Numbered from the stretch's first letter, positions 36,291 through 48,960 are shown. The stretch: 64,000 nt of DNA from Capsicum annuum (GCF_002878395.1 NC_061118.1:130330187-130394186); one strand, 5' to 3'. Numbers and translations are program-made. The notes: a model not told the origin generated them from the letters alone.

Positions 36291-36970
36291 TAGGCTAAGT
36301 ATCTGGAAAAGGTTTATTCCAAAGTCAATTTCCCTTTCAGGAGGAACTCTGGGAAGATCTTCAAGGAGCACATCTGGAAATTACCTTGCTACTGGAACTG
36401 ACTTAAGATTGGGAGTCTCGAAACTAGATTCTTTACTCGCACAAGATGATAGAAACATCCCTTGGATATCATTTTTCTCACTCTAAGGTATGAAACAAGT
36501 TGACCCCTAGGCGTTGTGGTACTACCCCTCCACTCAAGGACTGGTTCATTTGGAAATTGAAAATGGACAACCATATTTCTACAATCAATTGAGGCATAGA
36601 ATGAATAGAGCCAATCCATGCCGAGAATGACATCAAAATTCATCATCTCTAGTTCTATAAGGTCTATTGATATGACTTTCTAAGATACGGTAATTGGGTA
36701 GTTCCTATATACCCATCGGACTACAATGAACTTACCCACTGGAGTAGATACTGAGAAAGGCTCATTAAGGTTTTGGGACTAACTCCAAAGTTGACCGCTA
36801 TATAAGGGGTTACAAAAGAAAGAGAAGATCCAAGGTCAAGTAATGCATAAACATGTAAATGAAAGACTTGCAGCGTACCGAATAACCACGTCAGGAGAAC
36901 TTTCCAGATCTTGATGGGACTGAAGTGCATAGAGCCTGTTTTGACGATGACCACTAGTAGCACTGGAAGC
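36291..36970 (-). pseudogene. protease region of element D
   Basis: The minus-strand block 36721-36963 has VYALLDLGSSLSFVTPYIAV (active-site strand, DLG form as in B). Block 36389-36646 starts MMNFDVILGMDWLYSFYASI and continues with VHFQFPNEPVLEWRG. A frame change lies between the two near 36680. Confidence 0.84.
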
Positions 36971-38095
36971 AGCGCCCTGCTGAGTCGTGCAACCAGCTAG
37001 AGCTGATGATTGATGAGACTGGCCCTATTAGCGTACATCCCTTCCCTTCTAAGAAACCACTCGATACTGCCAAATCCTATGGCCTGGTTTACCACACCTA
37101 AAACATAAATTACTGCCAGCCCTACACTCTCTCTGATGGTTTCTACCATATTTTTGACAAAGAGGATTCGTGCGACCACTATTTACACTATGATGGGACT
37201 TAGAACCAGGAACCCTATCCGATTTTCATTTCTAAACTTTGGCACAGGAGCACTAGCTGAAGATGGAGACGAAGATGATGATTTCTAATAGAATTAGGGA
37301 CGGTTACCACCCTCTGACCTTGGCTGAGCAAAGTTAAAACTATTTGTCCTAGCCCTCTTGCTCTCTCACTCTTACCTTTGTCTTTTGTTTCTCAATCTAT
37401 TAAGCATGGACCATCAACCTAGACAAGTCAATCTCTTTAATAAACATTATGGTCCTACACTCCTTGACCATACTATTCGATACCCCAGACATAAACTTGC
37501 TTATCCTAAACCTATTATCAACCACCACATGAGGAGCATACCTAGCTAGCTGAGTAAATTTAAGGGAATAGTCCTTCAAACTCATGTTTCCCTGTCTCAA
37601 GTTGATAAACTCTAACACTTTGGCTTCCCTCATCTCCAATGAGAAGAATCTATCTAAGAAAGTTGTAGAAAACTCTTCCCATTCTATAGGCCCTACGCCT
37701 CTGTCCCCTTTCCACTGCTTAAACTAGGTATGAGCTACATCCTACAGCTGGCAAGTAACCAATTCAGCACGATTACTGGAAGTCACCCCCATAATGTTTG
37801 TTACCTTTTGCACCATGTCTAGGAATTCTTGTAGATCCTCTTTGGACTTGGATCCCAAAAATAGAGGAGGATTTATTCGGGTAAAGTCCCAAATTCTAGA
37901 TGCGGTAGTATCATCCACTGGGTTGGCCTGAACAACAGCTAACCGCACATTTTGGGCTACTACGGAATGAGCTAGAGTAGTGAATATAGATTTGAAGTCT
38001 GCATGAGAAACATGCTCATTCATGGGATCTTCTTGAATGGTCGGGATGCACTGGCTGGTTTTTGGTTCTTTTTCCATTAGTCTTTCTGGAGGAAT
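36971..38095 (-). pseudogene. gag of element D (start codon lost)
   Basis: Minus strand. The site homologous to B's gag start has changed from ATG to ATT (38093-38095), though the following PPERLMEKEPK keeps the frame. Next in-frame Met is at 38077. Block 37742-38077 has SRIWDFTRINPPLFLGSKSK and EDLQEFLDMVQKVTNIMGV. Block 37400-37639 has EMREAKVLEFINLRQGNMSL and FTQLARYAPHVVVD. The zinc-knuckle area at 36997-37179 is present but shifted in frame. Several stops. Confidence 0.85.
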
Positions 38096-38302
38096 ATTCT
38101 GTAAATGAAAGGAAAAGTTGAATTAGATAGAGAGTTTAACTTGAGCTCCTGCTTATTCTCATGATATGAACATTGAAAAAAGGGAACCATTTCCTAAAAC
38201 ATCTCATAGCCTCTTGTCCATAAGTGTGGCACTCTACACACCTATGAACAAGACTCTACTCGACGTGGATTTCAGACTCCTTAGGACGCTTTAAAACCTT
38301 AG

Positions 38303-38314
38303 GCTCTGATACCA
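38303..38314 (-). promoter_or_regulatory. primer-binding site of element D
   Basis: Minus strand TGGTATCAGAGC, the exact initiator tRNA-Met complement, 4 bases from the 5' LTR at 38319. Confidence 0.92.
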
Positions 38315-38318
38315 AGTT

Positions 38319-40830
38319 TGTAATGCCCCAAGAGTACACCTTGGATGCAACACAATTCCTACAGCCTCGAAAGACTACAAGCTAACCCATGTTGGTACCT
38401 GCTGTGAGCACTGAATAAAATAATAGGGAACATGTGCGAAACTTGACTGAAAATGCCATAAGGTTTAAATACAAAAAATAATACTAATCGAAATACTAAA
38501 AACATCTATCTGATGACAATACAGTAATACTATCAATAGCATCTAATAACTGAATAACTTACTGAGAGTGTCTAAAAGCCTCTAACTGACTGACTATGGA
38601 GTCGATGGGATAAACCTCCAACTAATTATGACTAAATAGAAAAAAATACTTAACAGGTAATGTAAACTGAGATAAATAAACCATGTCCTCAAAGTATGAG
38701 GACTCACCACTGCTACAATTGATAATCAGGTATGTCTATGCGCGATCAGGGAACTGAGCGTCCGAACCTATGATATTAAACATCATAGCGCAAAAAATGC
38801 GTATGTGATCAGTACTTTGAATGTACCGGTATGCTAAATAAGATTAGGCTAATAGGCATGATTTTATGCTAATAGGCATGATTTTATGTGCGTGAGTAAT
38901 AACTGACTGAGTGAATAGCGTGAAGTATAGAGTAAAATGCATGAAATCAATAAAGACTAAGAATGCAAGACCAAGCATAACACATGTTCTAAATATAATC
39001 TATAAACTAAAATATTGAATACTAATAAATAGATAACTGATATCTATATGCTAGAGTTAGCAAAACTAAAACTAATTACTGAGTTGAATGCTGGACTGCG
39101 ACTATAAGAGCGATCATCTAACCGACATGCCCCAATGAGCAAATTGGGGTCCAGCATGTGACCCTAGTTGGAAGAGTGTTAGCACCGTGCTATGGGTACT
39201 AACACATGGCTACGTGGATCCACTAAGCTACTGAACAATCAAGATGCCAAGCCTAAACTGATGGATGACACCTGGAAAGAGTTAGGCCTAAACTGACGGG
39301 TGACTCCTCATATCCTACGCTGGCTTCGTAGTTCTGGAATGCAAGGACTGCTACTAATGACTCTACCTAACTGACGAGGAAGCCGTCACCCCTGAACTCA
39401 TTCAGTGCTAAATCCTACTCCCAACTGAAAGACCTGGAATATTAGACTGACTATGCTTAAATATTTAAAATACTGACTAAAAAGATAGGGCTCGTAACTA
39501 ATTGATAACCATTCTATAAATACTAAAAAACTAAGTAAGCATCTAAATTTTGGGTATTTAAACCCCCATGACTCGATAACAATAATAGCAAGATTGTACT
39601 AAAACTTGGAGGACATGATATGTAAGCATTTATTCAAAACTCATTCTTGTAGTCATTTCATCAAACACTTGTAATTCATGGTTCAAGCTAAGCATGGAAA
39701 TAGTATTAAAACTTATAGTAATAGCATGATTTCACTACTGAAATCACCAATTAATTTTTAATTCAACTAACAACATCTTTCAAACGTGTGGGGATTAATA
39801 ACAACAACAATTACATGTAAACATGGTACAAAATCAAAATTCATAGGGATTCATGGTTAAAATCACAATAACTTGTAATAATCACAACTTTGAATTTGAA
39901 ATTGGGTTCTCAGACTCCATGGGTGGAAAGGACCCATGGATGAATATTTAACATACCTCAATTGAAGAATCCTTGAAAGTCTTTGGTGGATTTTTGTGGG
40001 AATTGATCTTGAAAGGTGAAGCTTATGGTTTTCTTGGAGAGAAATTTTGGTGAATTATGAGCGTACAATGCTTAGAATAGGTTTAATCTTTTGTTTTTCA
40101 CAACATGGGGGCTACGGGAAAGACTAAACTACCATTGGGAATTTAAAACTCGAAACTGGAAATTCCAATTTTACACTCTAATGGGACTTGGTGCTATCGC
40201 GTTGTGCCACTGGAAAAAGAACGAGTGAGAATTTTCACTCTGGCGCAACCCAGTGCTATCATGTTGCATCACTGGAAAAAGAATGATCCTGATTTTGCAC
40301 CTTGGCACGACACGGTGCTATCGCGTTGCGTCATTGGAAACGGATGAGTGCAAATTTACACTCCTCCACGGTGCGGCACCTGTCCCACCATGATATTTAG
40401 CGTGACACTATCCAATTGCAGTGAGCTAATGAAAATGGATAAGTGTGATTTTAGGGATCACCGCGACGCAGCATAATCATGATGAGTTACTGCCATTCAC
40501 GAAAAGTGCAATAACTTCTTACCTGGGTATCGGATTTTAGGCAAAATTGGTATTGTTGGAAAGGTAATTCAATTATCTATCTGTTGGTGGGTCATGATCT
40601 CAAAAATTCTTAGTAAAATGAAAGATATACTCATTTTAATTAGACTATAGCAACATCCTTCTCAAAAACTCAATCGGTAAGGGATATTTGGATTCGTCCA
40701 ATAGCTAGGAGTTATTTGACGCCTTAATATATATCAAACTCTCTCATAAAAACTACCAAAGCACTATAATTTATTTCTCATGAGCTTTAAGTATAGTTCT
40801 AATATTGGTTTGGATTCTCGGGGTATTACA
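38319..40830 (-). repeat. 5' LTR of element D
   Basis: 2512 bp, TGTAATGCC to GGTATTACA on the plus strand. It differs from the left copy by many transitions and by a 20-bp tandem duplication (38848-38867 repeated at 38868-38887). GC-rich units at about 40165-40400. Confidence 0.94.
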
Positions 40831-40835
40831 ATAGT

Positions 40836-41910
40836 GGAAGCCCCAAGTACCTAGTTAGAAAATAACCTACAACAAAGCCAGTTCTATTTATTAAAACTTC
40901 CTTAGTTGCATCATCTATGCTTTTCATGAAGATGTGGGACTTCTCCATATTAACTCTAAGTCCCTGTGACTCTATTAAAGTGATCTAGTGTCTCTGTTAT
41001 CCATTTCACTAACTTAATATTTCCTTTGCAAAAGACCATGAAATCATCAACAAAAATTAGATAGTTGAGTTTAAGTTGCTTACACATAGGGTGAATTGAA
41101 AGTCAGGCAGATTTCTTATTTTTTTAGGATTGTAGACAAATACTTTATTTTCTTCAAGAATCTAGACAAATACTTCATAAAAAGTACAAATAAGAGGGGT
41201 GACATTATGTCATCTTGTCTCAAACCCCTCTTCCCAATAGAGTAACCATGGCTTGCCCCATTAATAATAATAGAGTATCTAGGAGATATCACACATGTCA
41301 TAACCAAATTAGAAAAGCTAGGAGAAAACTTATACTCAACTAAAGCCTCTTACATAAATTTCTAACCGATCATATCGCATGTGTTCCTTAAGTCAATTTT
41401 GATTAAGCACCTAAAAGAAGCTTTTCAATTGTAATGCCTAAGTATATCATCGTAAATCAAAATATTATGCATCATAGACCTACCTTGTACAAAAGCAACT
41501 TAGTTGTCTGCTGTCAAATGGTTTAAAGAATTATTCAACCTAAAACATATTATCCTGATATATATTTGTAAAGAACATAATAATAAAATATAGTTCTGAT
41601 ATAGTTGGCCAACTCTAGGGCGCCAACTTTGGGAATCAATGCAATATAATTATTGTTCAGTTTATCATTGTGAAAAAGGGAATGCTCCATCCGATCATGA
41701 CAGTTTTCAAGAATGGTGAATGTTATCACATACATTATAGAACTGGAAGGATTGGCTAGCTCTATGTCCTTCTTCTACATAAGAAACAATTTCTGGACCA
41801 GTGATCATTTATCTCTTTGGGGAGATATTCTACCTTACAAGTAGGCATTTTGTCTAGACATTCAGTGTTAATTAAATCTCTTCAATCCTAGAGTAAGTCC
41901 TTTGATTTCC
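40836..41910 (-). pseudogene. LINE ORF2 reverse transcriptase
   Basis: Minus strand. N-terminal RT words at 41550-41735: NNNYIALIPKVGALELANYI then YVLYKYISG (family t.I.LIPK.......RPIs..nv.YK.isk.l). Palm: [19 protein letters not shown] then [19 protein letters not shown] (41116-41307; family f.g.rGlRQGDplSPlLFvl.me.l). Catalytic box LIFVDDFMVFCKGN at 41030-41061, FVDD where relatives have FADD. Thumb continues to 40850 with EVPHL and ends in the D insertion site. Several stops break it. Confidence 0.86.
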
Positions 41911-41915
41911 ATATT

Positions 41916-44091
41916 TGTAATACCCTGCAAAAGATCCTATATAAGTTTTCAGCTATACGTCTCATGTTTATAAGTCCCAAAGGCATTTATTTCACACTAA
42001 GTATAAGAGACTTAGATATTTTAAGACTCCAAGATTTTGAATATTTTATTTTTGGCCATTCTGAGTTCAAAATATTTATTCTTGAGTTGAAATGAGTTTA
42101 GAAATATTAAAAGGATCATCTGGGAGAGTTTTGGAATTTTCAGAATAGGTTCGGGGTGTTTTTGAATTACAAAGGAAGAATGCCTCTGCGATTTGGACGT
42201 ATCATAGAGGATGAACCTCCATAATACACGACATGTCACGGAGGTTAGTCTCCACGATACACGTCGTGTCACGAAGGTTAGTCTCCGCGATATCCTCCGT
42301 GCCACGGAGGCTATGTTTTCCTACATTATTATAAAGAGTTCAATGGGGCATTTTGGTCTTTTCCCCCTCTCCAAAATTACCCAATTAATGAATTAAAATT
42401 CAAAAAGGGTCATTATTTTCCCCATTCCCAAGAACACAAATTACAAGCTTCATCCCAAGGATTCAATCATTCAAAATCTCAATTCCAAGCTTTTCTTCAA
42501 GAATTCAAGCAATTAAGGTATGTAGGGTATTTATAAATAGGTTCCTTCCATCCATTGAGTCTGAAGAATCTCTTATTTTTTTAGTATAAAACCTTTTCCC
42601 TCTTTTTATGGAAATTTCAAAGTTAACTATGAATTTACTCAATGTTTCCCTAGAAATTTTGAATTCAAGTCATGCCAATATGTTTACCCATGTGAATTAT
42701 GTTATTACATGCTTTGAATTTTAATCACCCATATCATGCTTAGTTGACACCATCTTAATTTAATAATTTATGAATTAAACCATGTGAGTACGTTTTCCTC
42801 ATAAGTTTAACATATTCTCATTCTCAAAATCATGGATTTCATCTGTTAGGGATATACTCTATGTTTTGGGACTCTAAATCATGAATTTCCTTATAGTGTT
42901 GTTAAATGATGTCATTGTATTTAAATTATTATTCAGTGTTGGAGGGTTATGAATACCTAATACCTAACTGTTTATACATATTTCCAATTTTAACAAACAA
43001 GTTAGTCAGATCGTGGTTTTATTATCATACTCAGTTGATCATGATCATGTTGAGCACTATCAATTATGATGTCTAATTGACTTTAATCAGTATTAGTGTC
43101 AGTTTAATTAGGAGTAAGATTTAGTATCGAGTGAATCAAGGGATGGGGGATCACTACCAATCAAGGGTGTGACATTTAGTAGCAGTCTCTAAGTTCCATA
43201 ACTAAGTAGCCAGCATAAGTTTTGAGAGGTCTTCCTATCAGTTGAGGGTTGACATTCTCTTAGGGGCACATGCCAGTAGATGGTGACACTCTAGTCCTTT
43301 GAGACACCAGTTTAGTGAATCCACACAGCCATTGTCGATAGCGTGGCAAAGTACTGACACCCGTCTAACTAGGATTACAAGTTGGACCCCGATTAGCTCA
43401 AATTAGGGAATGTCAGTTACATGATAATTCCCATAGTTTCAGCTCAGTACTCAGGTTATATCAGTATAGGTTTGCATGACCAAGTATTCAGTTTATCAGT
43501 TATTCAGTCAGTCAGTTTCATAGATTATTTCAGTGTATGTTTTACTTGGTCTTGTATTTATTTTATATGTTCATGCATTCAAGTTCAGTGTCCATATGCA
43601 TTTAAGTTAGTCTCTATCTCACATACTAGTACATTTATAGTACTAACTGCATACTCTCTTTTGCGCAATATTGATTTCACAATATAGGTTCAGACGCTCA
43701 GTTCTCTAATCGCCCTTAGTCAGCTCAGTGCCACTCAGCAGCAGTTGTGGTGAGTCCTCATCCATCAAGGATAAGTTATTTATAGTTATTTCAGTCATTC
43801 AGATTTAGTTGGGGGCTTGTAACATCAACTCCTCATGTCTTAGAAGATTTTAGATATTTAGATATTCAGACAGTCAGACTCATTTTTAGTTTTATCAGTA
43901 GTTTCAGACAAGTTAAGTATTGTTTCATTAGTACATCTTAGTAGTATTTTATCAGTTTATCTTTTGCATATGATGCTTGTATTATTATTTTATTCAGTGC
44001 TCACAGCAGGTACTAGATCATGAGTTAGCTTAGGGTCACTTGTGGCCTTAAGTATTATGTTACGACTAGGGGGTAGCCTCAGATCGTGAAA
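41916..44091 (+). mobile_element. solo LTR in the LINE
   Basis: 2176 bp, TGTAATACCC to GATCGTGAAA (expected terminal ACA mutated to AAA). Perfect target duplication ATATT (41911-41915 and 44092-44096). It contains three ~34-bp repeats with CACGGAGGTTAGTCTCC (42200-42312), GTGAGTCCTCATC at 43750 and TCACAGCAGGTACTAGATCA near 43999. No coding domain. Confidence 0.92.
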
Positions 44092-44096
44092 ATATT

Positions 44097-44124
44097 TGTC
44101 ATTGTATGGATACTTCTGGCCTTT
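44097..44124 (-). other. 28-bp LINE island between two solo LTRs
   Basis: The only LINE sequence left between the two solo LTRs and their target duplications. Assigned to the LINE by position only; too short to identify by sequence. Confidence 0.55.
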
Positions 44125-44129
44125 CTGTG

Positions 44130-46618
44130 TGTAAGACCCATAAAATTCTAAGCTTAATTCAGTCCTTTAGGCCTGTCAAGGGGGTCCCAGACATAGAATA
44201 TTTTAAGTACTCAAACTTAGTGTTATTTTAGCCTACGAAGGTTGGAAATCTTATTTTGCAACCTTTACATTCATAAAATATTAATGTTTAGGTTGATTCA
44301 TGATTAGGAATGTCCGTAGGTATTTTCAGACAAGTTTTGGATTTTTCAGACTTTGTTAGAAGCTCCTTTGGAATCTTAAAATAGGAGATCAACACGATCT
44401 TGGTGCGCCGCATTGACTATCGCATTGATTAATATTTTCTCAGCTACCAGCGTCTAATTCTAGTGAATCGACATGAACATGGTGCAACGCATTGGCTATC
44501 GCATCGATGGCATCGACGCACCGCATTAACCTGCGCGTCGGTAGCCCAGTTTTCAATCATTAAAAGATCACATTCTTGGGGGTATTTGGATTTTTTTCCT
44601 ACGTCTTTCAGCCTTCAAAATACGAAATTAATCACCTTGGAGAGCAATTAAACTATTTTTTTCTCAAAATTACATAAGAACAAAACCCTAGGTGCTCAAG
44701 TTTCAAATCAAGAACTCAAGATTCAACCATAAACTTTCAGAAATTCCTTAACTAAGATATGTGAAGTGTTCATCCAAGTGATCCTTGCACCCTTGGAGTC
44801 CAAAAATCTCTTTTGAAACTTCAAGTAGTTGATTTTATAATTTCCATGGTTGGAATTAAAGTTTATTCATGATTGATGTTTGGATTTAGTTCCTAATACA
44901 TGTTTTATTGCATGTTTCATGTGTAATTGATTTTTATGTGTAATTGATTTTCATGTGTGTAAATCCATGTTAAACCCTTGAATTGTGAGATTTAGAATTC
45001 AATCATGATACCCATTTGTTGTTCAAAGTTATGTGCATATATTATGCTCACCAAGTGCTTGATGAATTGTTCATGTGAATTATTAAGAGAATGAAATCAT
45101 ATTAAGATAGCCTATGTGCAAGTTGTATCATGCAAGTGTTTGTTAGAATGCCTCAATGAATGAAGAATGATCAAATGTTTAGTTTACATATTTCAAGTTA
45201 TGCTATGTCTCTTATTTTTTGCTATCGAGTCCTGGGGGTACTTGTACCTGACAATTTAATTGATTACCTAGAGCAATGGCCATTCATAGAATAGTATCAG
45301 TCACGTCATGATTAGTAGTACTCTCAGTCAGTTATAGAACTTAGGAAAAGTCAGTAGATTCAGTAGTAGTTCAGTCTAACCCAGTATTCCATTCAGACCT
45401 CAGTAAACTCTATCAGTTAATAGAATTTAGTAGAATTCTGTCAGTCAATGGAACTCAGTGAACTTAATGACGTTCAACTAAACAGTAATCTCAGTAATCG
45501 TTCAGTCCAGCCTAGTACAGACTAGAAATCAGCTTAGGATCTATTTCAGTTGGGAGTAGGATTCAGCACCGAGTTAACCCAGGGATGGGGGCATTCCTAT
45601 CAGCTAAGGGTTTGACCCTTAGCAGCAATCCCTGTGTTACAAAACTACGTAGCCAGCGTAAGTTGAGGTATCTTCCTGCCAAACATTATTAGGGTTGATC
45701 TTCTCATTTAAGTCATCCTACTAGCGAGGGTTGATGAAAGAGCTTCTTGTTAGAGAGGTTTAACTCATAGTTTATCTCTACACATGGCATGGTATTGACA
45801 CCCTTCTAACTAGGGTTATAGATTTAAGCCCAATCAGTTTAAAGAGGGGCATGTTGGTTAGATGATTTCCTTCCACAGTTCAGTTTCAGTCTCAGTCTCA
45901 TAATAGAACTCAGTTCAGATGTACAGGTTCAGGACTATCAGATATAGCCACCCAACTTAGCTTAGTACGAACTCAATGTAGCTCAGACTCAGTGTTCAGT
46001 GTTATCACGATTTTAGTTACGGTATACGTATTTATGCATGTATTCTTATTCAGTCATACTCATGCTATCCAGTTACTACTGTTCATGCATATGAGCCTAT
46101 GCATTTTAGCCTACCTCACTGAGCATACCAGTACATTCAAAGTACTAACGCATGCTTTTCTTTTGAGCTATCATGTCTTATATCATAGGTTCCGGCGCAG
46201 GAGCTCCAAAGCACCCTTAGTAGACCAGACTTTTAGCATTCAGCATAGTGGTGAGTCCTCTTAGTTTGAGGACATGATTACTACTTACAGTATTTCAGTT
46301 TATGTCAGTAGAAAGAGTTAGTTAGGGACCTGTCCCATCAACTCCACAATTCAGACAGTTTGACGTTTCCCAGACTAGAGTGTTTTCAGATAGTTATTCA
46401 GATTTCAGAACTTTGTTCAGTTTTGATATTTAATATCACATTCAGTATTATTCAGTATTATTTTCAGATCGAACCTTATGGCATTTCCCCCCTAATTCTG
46501 TATATTATTCGATATTATTTTTAAGTTATTGCAGCAGGTACCAGTCATGGGTTAGCTTGCGGTCCCTCGGGATTACGAGCATTGTATAGCATTCGGGGTA
46601 CAGACTCAGGGCATTACA
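44130..46618 (+). mobile_element. solo LTR in the LINE
   Basis: 2489 bp, TGTAAGACCC to GGGCATTACA, perfect target duplication CTGTG (44125-44129 and 46619-46623). GC-rich island at about 44395-44545 (GGTGCGCCGCATTGACTATC, repeated with changes). GTGAGTCCTCTTAG at 46251. It belongs to the same general LTR design as its neighbour but is a different family member. Confidence 0.93.
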
Positions 46619-46623
46619 CTGTG

Positions 46624-47165
46624 TCATTTATATTAAACCATAATCATATATTAATTTCTGAGAAAATGCTACTTTTTCCCAAAGTAACAGGGTTGCCACC
46701 AATCTTATTTTCACTATTGAGGACTAGAGTGTCTAGTAGAATGGCCCAACAATATGTGTCATAATGCTTTACATTCCTCCTTGGTGTTGTAAGAATATAT
46801 AAATGACATTGTACACTATATTTATAAAAGGGCATGCCCCACTCTCACAAGTAATCATTTGCACAATAATATTAATAAGATTCGCTATGTAATTATCTGG
46901 CCTCAAAACTATAAGTATTTTCCCATTATAATAGGCTTCTAGGTTGGAAATGTGACTACAACCCTTAAAAAATTGTTACTAATCTTCTTCATCTTAATCT
47001 CATTAGTTTTGTTTTTTTAATTAAACCAATCATCTCGACATTCACATCATTTCAAAGGAGTTTAACCTTCTTTTACTTATTAGGGGCATTCAGCCACCGA
47101 ACATTCCAACATTAGACATTTAACCATACCCGAAGTTGGATATAGATTGGTTTCCCTCATTCCCT
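46624..47165 (-). pseudogene. LINE ORF2 endonuclease
   Basis: Minus strand. The start region has MVKCLMLECSVAE (family ik.l.WN.rs.....) at about 47130. Downstream words PFYKYSVQCHLYIL and then LVLNSENKIGGNPVTLGKSS (46644-46760) match the AP-endonuclease-like block of plant LINEs (GGDFN.i.....K.Gg.p....). The GDFN catalytic word is replaced here, and frames change repeatedly. It cuts target DNA in live elements. The second half of the domain is absent, lost before or with the solo-LTR insertion. Confidence 0.75.
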
Positions 47166-48525
47166 GACTTTATTTTCTCGATTTTCTTATATCTACAGGA
47201 TTAAGAATTTGAAAGGTGTTCCTTCTCTTTACTAGCTGAGTTGTCTAAGTTTGTACATAACTAACCTTGTTTAGGTGACCCATACTATTGTTCTCTGCTA
47301 CATCACAATTTGTATTTTAGACTCTGGTGATATTAATAAAGTTCAAACCAATTTAGATGTAACCACTCTCTTTTATTTTTGTTGGAGCCGAATCTTAAGT
47401 CACTATTGGTGGATGTAATCTTATTTATTCAGTTGGAAGGGCATGTGTTGCTTTAATTATTTCCTTAATTTGTCGTGGAGCCTTATCTCTCTTATTTTTT
47501 TGCGCACTTCTTCAATATGGTCATATTTCTGACAAAAGTACAAGTTGTGTTTTAAACCATAAGCAACATTTTGCTCTATCAAACTCTTTTTCTCATTATT
47601 GAATAGCACAAGAACACAAAGCTGACAATCCATTCCCAATTCTACAAGTAGCCTAACAAAACTTAGGCTAATTTTTTTCTTCATATTTTTATTCACTATT
47701 AGAGTTTTGTCAAAAAGACTTCCAATCTTTCTTAAACCTATAGGAATTTAGTATTTGAAATTTATGCCTAAATATTTGATCCAGATGGGTACTATAAGAT
47801 TTTTCCTTTAGTGAACTTCATCTTTGGACATCAAGTCTTCACTATGAAGGGCTTTTTATTAAAGTGATAGAACTCTTCCTATATTATACATCATTTTTCC
47901 TACCTTTAAATCTCACCAGTACTTTTATATTCTTTAATGTTGCAATCTTATTGACGTCATGTTTGGCCCACAGTCTTATGATAAAACCTTTCAACGCAAC
48001 ATAAGGGGGTGAGCTCCCAATACATAGAAGATAACAACTGATTTCTAGAAGGTAATTTAAAATTCAATATTCTCCATTTCAATATCAATGATATGAGACT
48101 CATCATGTATCGTGGATGAAACTATATTCAAATTTGAAATCAATATTTGTAACCTTGTTGATGTCAACACTTTTTCATTTGAACTTCATTGCTTTATAAA
48201 ATTGACCTCTTGTTCAACTTTATTTTCATGAGACTGTATTGCCACCATAACTTTATTTTACTAGGTTAGGGTTTTTTCGGCTCTACAATTTGGATAGGGT
48301 TAATTGTAGAACTCAGGTTAGTTCAACTTTTCTTATTCAACTCCAGAGGCGATTGAGTATTGTCGTTAGTTTTTTCATAAATTTCACTGCTAGATTCTCT
48401 GTTGTCTTTTTAATTGCACTAAAATAATTTTTTGTCTATACCTCCTTTACTACTTTGTTCTTTGTATTGAGCTTCCCTTTCTGCAATCGTTGAGTGTTAC
48501 CTTTGCTAGCTGCTTCCCTAGTCAT
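47166..48525 (-). pseudogene. LINE ORF1 (DUF4283-like/zinc-knuckle)
   Basis: Minus strand; start taken at 48525 (MTREAASKGNTQ, first Met before a basic stretch). Middle part has LLCIGSSPPYVALKGFIIRL then WAKHDVNKIATLKNIKVLVR, the DUF4283 pattern (vlg..P....i.gfi...w......i....n...lvrF). The block 47457-47696 continues ISLSFVRLLVELGMDCQLCV and LIEQNVAYGLKHNLYFCQKY, DHIEEVRKK, the degraded single zinc knuckle (CxxC...GH...C reduced to one Cys). Several stops. It binds RNA in the live family. Confidence 0.8.
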
Positions 48526-48599
48526 TATACTTCTCTGAGATGATTCGAGCTATACCTCCCATGGGATACATAGGTTAGCTAACTTGCACCAATAAATTC

Positions 48600-48960
48600 G
48601 ATTGTTTCTTTTTATTTTATTTATTTCTAATATTATTTTATTTCTTATTAATAACTTTTCTCTACAATCAAATTCGATTCACTTTTTTACACCTTTTTCT
48701 TTTATTTATTTATTTTTTGATTCTTTTTCTTTATTTCTCATTTTATATTTCTAGTGATTTCCATTCACTTTTTTCTCCTTTTATAATTTCAATTTTTCAA
48801 ACTATTTTTCCTTTATCGTCTATTTTTTCATTCTAATTCTTCACTTTATTTTCTATTTTTCATAATCTAATTTTATACACCTTTTGACTCATTGGTTTTT
48901 TTCTTTATCTATTAATAAAAAAAATGATATATTACATCTTTTATTTATTTTTATTTTATC
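48600..48960. repeat. T-rich tract upstream of LINE ORF1, copy 1
   Basis: Strongly pyrimidine-biased plus strand (A-rich minus strand) with TTTTATTTATTT words. Matching tract in copy 2 at about 50365-50750. Interpreted as LINE 5' UTR. Confidence 0.65.

Larger units (their letters stand above)
30778..40830 (-). mobile_element. Ty3/gypsy element D, full length, inserted in the LINE
   Basis: Complete 10.05-kb minus-strand element with a perfect target duplication ATAGT (30773-30777 and 40831-40835). LTRs 30778-33269 and 38319-40830 (about 2.5 kb each, roughly 90% identical by eye), PPT, internal region 33270-38318 with gag, protease, RT, RNase H, integrase and chromodomain-like tail, and a PBS. 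The left terminus reads TTTAATACC where the right copy has TGTAATGCC, so the terminal TG has decayed. It is the most complete element in the window and a relative of B. Confidence 0.95.
29590..48600 (-). mobile_element. L1-like LINE (non-LTR retrotransposon), split by three insertions
   Basis: One minus-strand LINE in five segments: 29590-30772, 40836-41910, 44097-44124, 46624-47697 and its ORF1/5' part to about 48600. Read 5' to 3' on the minus strand: ORF1 with a DUF4283-like domain, ORF2 endonuclease, RT, then the zf-RVT-type C-terminus and a 3' tail with a short T run at 29604 (plus strand). It is interrupted by element D and solo LTRs at 41916 and 44130. Reading continues across D (LGLPL before, SSKRWSKL after), which proves that the LINE was there first. 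About 1 kb of ORF2 between endonuclease and RT seems to be missing. Confidence 0.87.

Noticed and set aside
1..41000. Integrated pararetrovirus (RT, protease and zinc knuckle are also found in caulimoviruses)
   Set aside because: Integrase, LTRs with target duplications and a PBS/PPT pair are present, and movement protein or transactivator regions are not; these are gypsy retrotransposons.
42021..42396. Repeat-rich frames around CACGGAGG
   Set aside because: Three ~34-bp repeats of a solo LTR GC island, not a protein repeat or CRISPR; there are no constant repeats with unique spacers.
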